Source of the DNA: Coptis chinensis
Taxonomy: Eukaryota > Streptophyta > Magnoliopsida > Ranunculales > Ranunculaceae
Length of the DNA stretch: 64,000 nt
Reading direction: 5' to 3'
Assembly (NCBI GenBank): GCA_015680905.1
Contig: CM027382.1
Location: 1,240,001-1,304,000 of the forward strand
A model generated the notes under the pieces. The model worked only from the letters and a program-made list of their open reading frames with translations. It ran no database searches and had not been told where the DNA came from. The translations under genes were made by a program, and so were the position numbers. Of this stretch, positions 59,456-64,000 are shown in pieces; position 1 is the first letter of the stretch; every line of letters begins with the position of its first letter.

Positions 59456-59977
59456 GATAGAATAGGGTTTTTGGAACAAATAATAGGGTAACCTAATTTA
59501 TAGTCATATTTGAAACTCAAAGTTGTTGGGGAAAACGATACTAATCGATCTCGACCACTAAGATAGCTTACACTTGGACAATCTACTACTTTAATAAAAA
59601 AATCTACAACCAACTTAACAAGCCCAACTCTCTAAACAATCAACAACTATCACAAACAAGTAATAATAATGCAGATAAAATAAAACATACCACAACACAA
59701 CATGTAACGTGGTTCGGCAAGTGATACTTAATCCACAAGAGCAAATATTTTATAAGATTGGGAAGGAAAATTACAATCAATTCTCACAAGTCTCTACAAC
59801 ACTTACTAGATCTCTCTTCTTACATGTTTTATCTCTTTGCAAGAGTTTTATCTCAATTTTGGTTGCTCTTAAAATTGGTTTTATCTCATTTATGTGTTAT
59901 ACTAACGAAACCAGTTTCCAATACTTCACGAGATGAGGGACCCAACAAAAGTAGATATATAAAAAATATTATAGAAA
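59456..59977. other. Intergenic DNA between duplicated blocks
   Basis: Contains 'aacgtggttcggc' (about 59707), a string often seen in plant retroelement ends, but no LTR borders were found. Confidence 0.3.
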
Positions 59978-60765
59978 ATAAGCAAGTTGGAAAAACACAA
60001 GTACAACAAAACACTTTTACAAATAGATCACAAAGTTCATAGCCCCAGGAACAAATAGGTTATGTGATAGAATAAATATTTATACTCCTGGACCAGTTGA
60101 AAGGAGTAAGGTAGGGTCGGCAATGGGTTGGATCGGTCTAGATATATGCAAATCCAAAACCGATCCGCTTTTCAACAATACAGACCTAGAATTGGACTCG
60201 ACCCGAATAGATATTTGAGTTAGAGAACCGGCCATAACCGAATTGAAAACTTTTTTTTTTATTCCGGATCCGATCCGTTCCAAACCAATAAGTTCAATTT
60301 CAACCCGGTGAACCGAATTTTTTATAATTTGATCCTCACTTTTGTTATATAAATATTAAATAATTTATTTTTGCTAAACACAAAAACAAGGTGCACAAAT
60401 CCAAAATGTATAATGAATGACTTGAAATCCAAATTTGTAAGGGATGATTTTTCTTTAAATAAAAACCATATTTTTATTATGTAAAAAACATATCGTAATA
60501 TTACATATGTATTTTGCATATCTTATTTTGGAACTTTAAATATTACAATGTTGCGGTAATAGAAATATATGGTAGAGAAAAATTAGAAAGAATAAGACTA
60601 AAAATTTTAATCAGATCACTTCTATAACGGTTCAATATATACTTAATCCAGAACCAATATAGGTTTTGATTTTCAAGACTCATAACCGATCCAATATGCT
60701 GACTATTCCATACCCGTTTTTATTGGTTCAGAACGGATCGGATACCCGACCCATTGCCATCCCTA
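59978..60765. repeat. Duplicated ~780-bp segment, copy B, with a MITE
   Basis: Counterpart of copy A. The MITE part is 60112-60765 (654 bp), with ends TAGGGTCGGCAATGGGTTGG and the inverse of TAGGGATGGCAATGGGTCGG. It separates the two copies of the FBPase upstream region. Confidence 0.7.
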
Positions 60766-61117
60766 GATGCTAGACTTGCAGTATTTCTGCACAAGCGAAT
60801 CCAGCATTCAACCTACGATGGACCGCACTTCACAGCACCTTATCGCCAGTTAAGTGGCAACACACCAACCGTTTTCTGTCGGTAGTTAATGTGGATTCTG
60901 TACTCCACACCTCTTATCAAAAACTAGAGTCTATCTACTCTATTACCCTACAAGTGTCCATCTCAAAGCATCCACGGACATTGGCAACAATACTTACTAC
61001 AGGAAACATATAGTACAGGACTACAGTAACAAAACCCAGTTTAATAAAACAGAAAAAAGAGTCCGCAAAGTTCGTCACCTTCGAAGAAAGAAAGACAAAT
61101 TCCATAACCGTTATCCT

Positions 61118-61220
61118 TTTACGTGACGACGTCGACTCACTATTCATGGCGTAACCAACACGTGTCGTTCACTTCCTCCTTTGACATCAGATAGCCCTAT
61201 CTCCATTTTTCAATATAAAA
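61118..61220 (+). promoter_or_regulatory. FBPase core promoter: ACGT elements and TATA box
   Basis: ACGTGACGACGTC at 61121-61133 and a G-box CACGTG at 61159-61164, then TATAAAA at 61214-61220, about 75 bp before the start codon. ACGT-core elements bind bZIP factors and are common in light- and stress-regulated plant genes. Position supports function; regulation is inferred. Confidence 0.55.
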
Positions 61221-61294
61221 TAAATTGACCTGGCCTGTTTGTTTCAAAGCTTCGAAAACATAAAAAACGAAACTTTTTAGGATTTGATCAAAAA

Positions 61295-63879
61295 ATGGAT
61301 CATGCAGCTGATGTTTACAAAACTGATTTGATGACAATAACACGACATGTATTGAATGAGCAATCCAAATACCCTGAGTCTCGTGGAGATTTTTCTATCT
61401 TGCTTAGTCACATTGTTCTTGGCTGCAAATTCGTCTGCGCTGCTGTTAACAAAGTATGCCCACATATTTTTTTAGTTTTTATTGTTTATTCGATAATGGT
61501 TTGATTGGTAAGCCTGTTTTAAATGAGATCAGTAACTCTTTGATGCTGGCGGGGTTCGAGCCCCAAACCTATAGTATCATCACCCAAAGGTTTTACCGAC
61601 TTTGCTATTCGGCACCTGCTCCAAATTGGCCCTTTGGTGACATTGTTATTAGTTTGGTTAAAAGATTGTTCATTTGCGGTTCTTATTGCATTTTTTGTTT
61701 GTTGTACAGAAATTTAGTATTGGGTATTTTAATGTGAAGGTAATTAATCAGTGTTTAACTGTTTGATTGGGCAGGCTGGACTTGCTAAACTCATTGGACT
61801 TGCTGGAGAGACGAATATCCAGGTACATTTTGTTCTAGTGTTTTTTTCACATGTTAAGTTGTTATTATGGTCATATATAAATATAAATTGCAGGGCGAAG
61901 AACAAAAAAAACTAGATGTGCTATCAAATGAAGTTTTTGTCAATGCTTTAGTAAGCAGTGGACGAACAGTAAGTCTTTTAAATTTTCAAGTCTGTATGTA
62001 ATGGAAATTCAATTAATGCATGAATGTGATTGTGAAAACCATATACTCATTGTGTTTGAATCTTTCTTGCAGTGTATTTTGGTTTCAGAAGAGGATGAAG
62101 AGGCTACTTTTGTTGAGCCTTCAAAGCGTGGAAGGTAGTCCTTTGTTTTCCCGTATTCTCTAATCCAGGAAAGTTTTGACTTCTTTTTGAGAATAAATTA
62201 AAAGCATTTCTAATAGTGCAGATACTGTGTAGTTTTTGATCCGTTGGATGGATCCTCCAACATTGACTGCGGTGTTTCGATTGGAACTGTACGACTCCTC
62301 ATCTTGAAACAGATTTGGTTAGTTTTGTTATCAGGATACATATCTCCAACATGTCTAACTTTTTCTGTATCTTCTGTATAGATCTTTGGGATCTATCTGA
62401 TTAAAGATGGTGGAGAACCAACTCTTGAGGATGTTTTGCAACCTGGGAACAAAATGGTGGCAGCTGGCTATTGCATGTATGGGAGCTCTTGCACGGTACA
62501 TAAATATTCTTCTTATGTCAAGAGATCAATCTTTTATTTACAGTGTATTGAAGGTCCAGCTTATTGGATTTTCTGATCTATTCCTCCCATTCTTTGTCCA
62601 GTTATGATGCTAAACTATTATGGAGCTCAATTTTGTAGTTTGTGTTGAGCACGGGAAGTGGTGTCCATGGTTTTACACTCGATCCTTCCCTAGGGGAGTT
62701 CATAATGACTCATCCAGATATCAAGGTTGGTATTATTGTTGATTGTTGAATTATTCATATAAAATCTTGATAGTTTTTGTTTCTAGTACCTTTCTATCTT
62801 CTCAACATATGTAAGAGGAGTATATACTGAATATTTTCTCTTGTACACAGATTCCGAAGAAGGGTAAAATCTATTCGGTGAATGAAGGGAACGCGAAGAA
62901 TTGGGATGGACCAACAGCCAAGTATGTGCCTGTCACTTGATTGGACTAGTGATTATTTATTAGGGATGGGTCCCTGTTTTCAGACATTCCTTTCTACGTA
63001 CAGGTACGTGGAGAAGTGCAAATTCCCTACAGATGGTTCATCCCCAAAATCTCTAAGATATATTGGAAGGTAACAACATGCTTAAACTTTTCTATTTGTG
63101 GGGCACAAGTAATTTGTAAATATGTGCAACTAATACACGCCTGTGGACTGGAATGACTCAAACCTTTGTTCTTTAATTGAAATGCTGGGTTTGGGAATTT
63201 AGCTACGCAGTTATCAAGAATACAAAAGTAATAAAACATTAGTCAGTTTGCAATGTATTCTTGAAATGGTGGTATTTTATTGGGATATTGTCTTTCTGCT
63301 CTCGTTAGGACAACTTTGATTTTTGCTGTATTACCAACAGTACTACCATTGCTACCATTGCTGTCAGTTAATATACATCCTATGCTCCCAAGGATGAGGT
63401 CCTGAAGCCATCAGGTTTTAGTTTCACCAATTAATGAGGTGGAGAAGTCCGTTAAGTAGATAACATTTCTCCGATTAAAGTTCACATCAGAGTCAAATTG
63501 ACTCCTTGATTATATACCACAATGCCTCCAGTACGATTTTCTTTCTGCCTTTGAAGCCTTGTATTGTTTCAACTCGTATATGTTAAAGCTTCTATATACA
63601 CTATTACTTCTCTGACCCTTTTAATCGGGGAGGAAGCCGGGACTGATTCTGTTCCATGATAACTTTTAGTTGACATAACACAGTAAAAGATTATTACTCT
63701 TCCCCTTTCCGTTGTGCGAATGGAGAATGTTATGAAGTTTTATATGATTGAACCTCTAAATTCTAATGTAACATTGCTGCGATTGTCTACAGCATGGTTG
63801 CCGATGTCCACCGCACATTACTTTATGGAGGCATATTTTTGTACCCTGCAGATAAGAAAAGTCCAAATGGAAAACTACG
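61295..63879 (+). CDS. Cytosolic fructose-1,6-bisphosphatase (partial, 3' end outside window)
   Basis: Converts fructose-1,6-bisphosphate to fructose-6-phosphate for cytosolic sucrose synthesis. Exons: 61295-61453, 61775-61822, 61894-61968, 62073-62134, 62222-62288, 62382-62495, 62639-62725, 62851-62921, 63004-63069, 63793-63879; phases agree. They give about 279 of the usual ~341 residues. The N-terminus [20 protein letters not shown] is the cytosolic form with no transit peptide and no plastid redox loop. Metal-binding [10 protein letters not shown] and [12 protein letters not shown] (Asp121, Asp124 region) are present, as are [10 protein letters not shown] and the substrate-binding [18 protein letters not shown]. 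The last exon ends CTACG|GTATGG, so coding continues beyond 64,000. No defect seen. Confidence 0.95.
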
Positions 63880-64000
63880 GTATGGTATTTGGAACATCGT
63901 ATTCTCCTTTTGATATGCACATCAAATTTTGATACGTCTCATTGTAATAATTTGGTGGCATATGAGATATTTTTGGATCCTTTTTTAATGAAGTTGTATG

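Overview
The window is nuclear DNA from a flowering plant, most likely a eudicot: AT-rich, intron-rich genes with GT-AG introns, many small transposons, and plant-type proteins. The species cannot be fixed from sequence alone. The single intact BAHD acyltransferase resembles the vinorine synthase / salutaridinol acetyltransferase clade, a weak hint only. I assembled exons by eye from splice sites, reading phase and remembered family sequence; no database search was run.

Layout. 1-3.6 kb: degraded intergenic repeats. 3.6-4.0 kb: a small uncharacterised gene (-). 4.6-5.0 kb: a foldback MITE. 6.8-10.1 kb: autophagy gene ATG13 (+), with one apparent one-base frameshift. 10,385-25,708: a single 15.3-kb Mutator-like element (MULE), defined by 213-bp terminal inverted repeats and a 9-bp TA target duplication. 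It holds a decayed plant-mobile-domain (PMD) gene (+), a broken class II small heat-shock gene (+), a decayed FAR1/FHY3-type transposase gene (-), a CCHC plus double GRF-like zinc-finger ORF (-), and two kinds of palindromic arrays, each present on both sides in inverted orientation. 27.8-29.1 kb: intronless BAHD acyltransferase (+). 29.4-34.5 kb: mitochondrial ribosomal protein uL15m (-), with a duplicated 3' fragment, a copia LTR remnant and MITEs. 35.5-40.1 kb: riboflavin enzyme PYRR (-), bracketed by purine-rich tandem repeats. 41.4-43.2 kb: intact endo-beta-mannanase (-). 45.5-46.7 and 55.2-56.9 kb: two mannanase pseudogenes (+) that share a duplicated upstream region. 47.5-53.1 kb: MINDY-3-like deubiquitinase (-). 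57.4-61.2 kb: duplicated MITE-bearing segments and a duplicated FBPase upstream region. 61.3 kb to the end: cytosolic fructose-1,6-bisphosphatase (+), running off the window.

The housekeeping genes do unrelated jobs (autophagy, organelle translation, flavin synthesis, cell-wall mannan, ubiquitin editing, gluconeogenesis/sucrose synthesis), as expected in plants. The novelty is in the accessory DNA: the large composite MULE and the decaying mannanase cluster.
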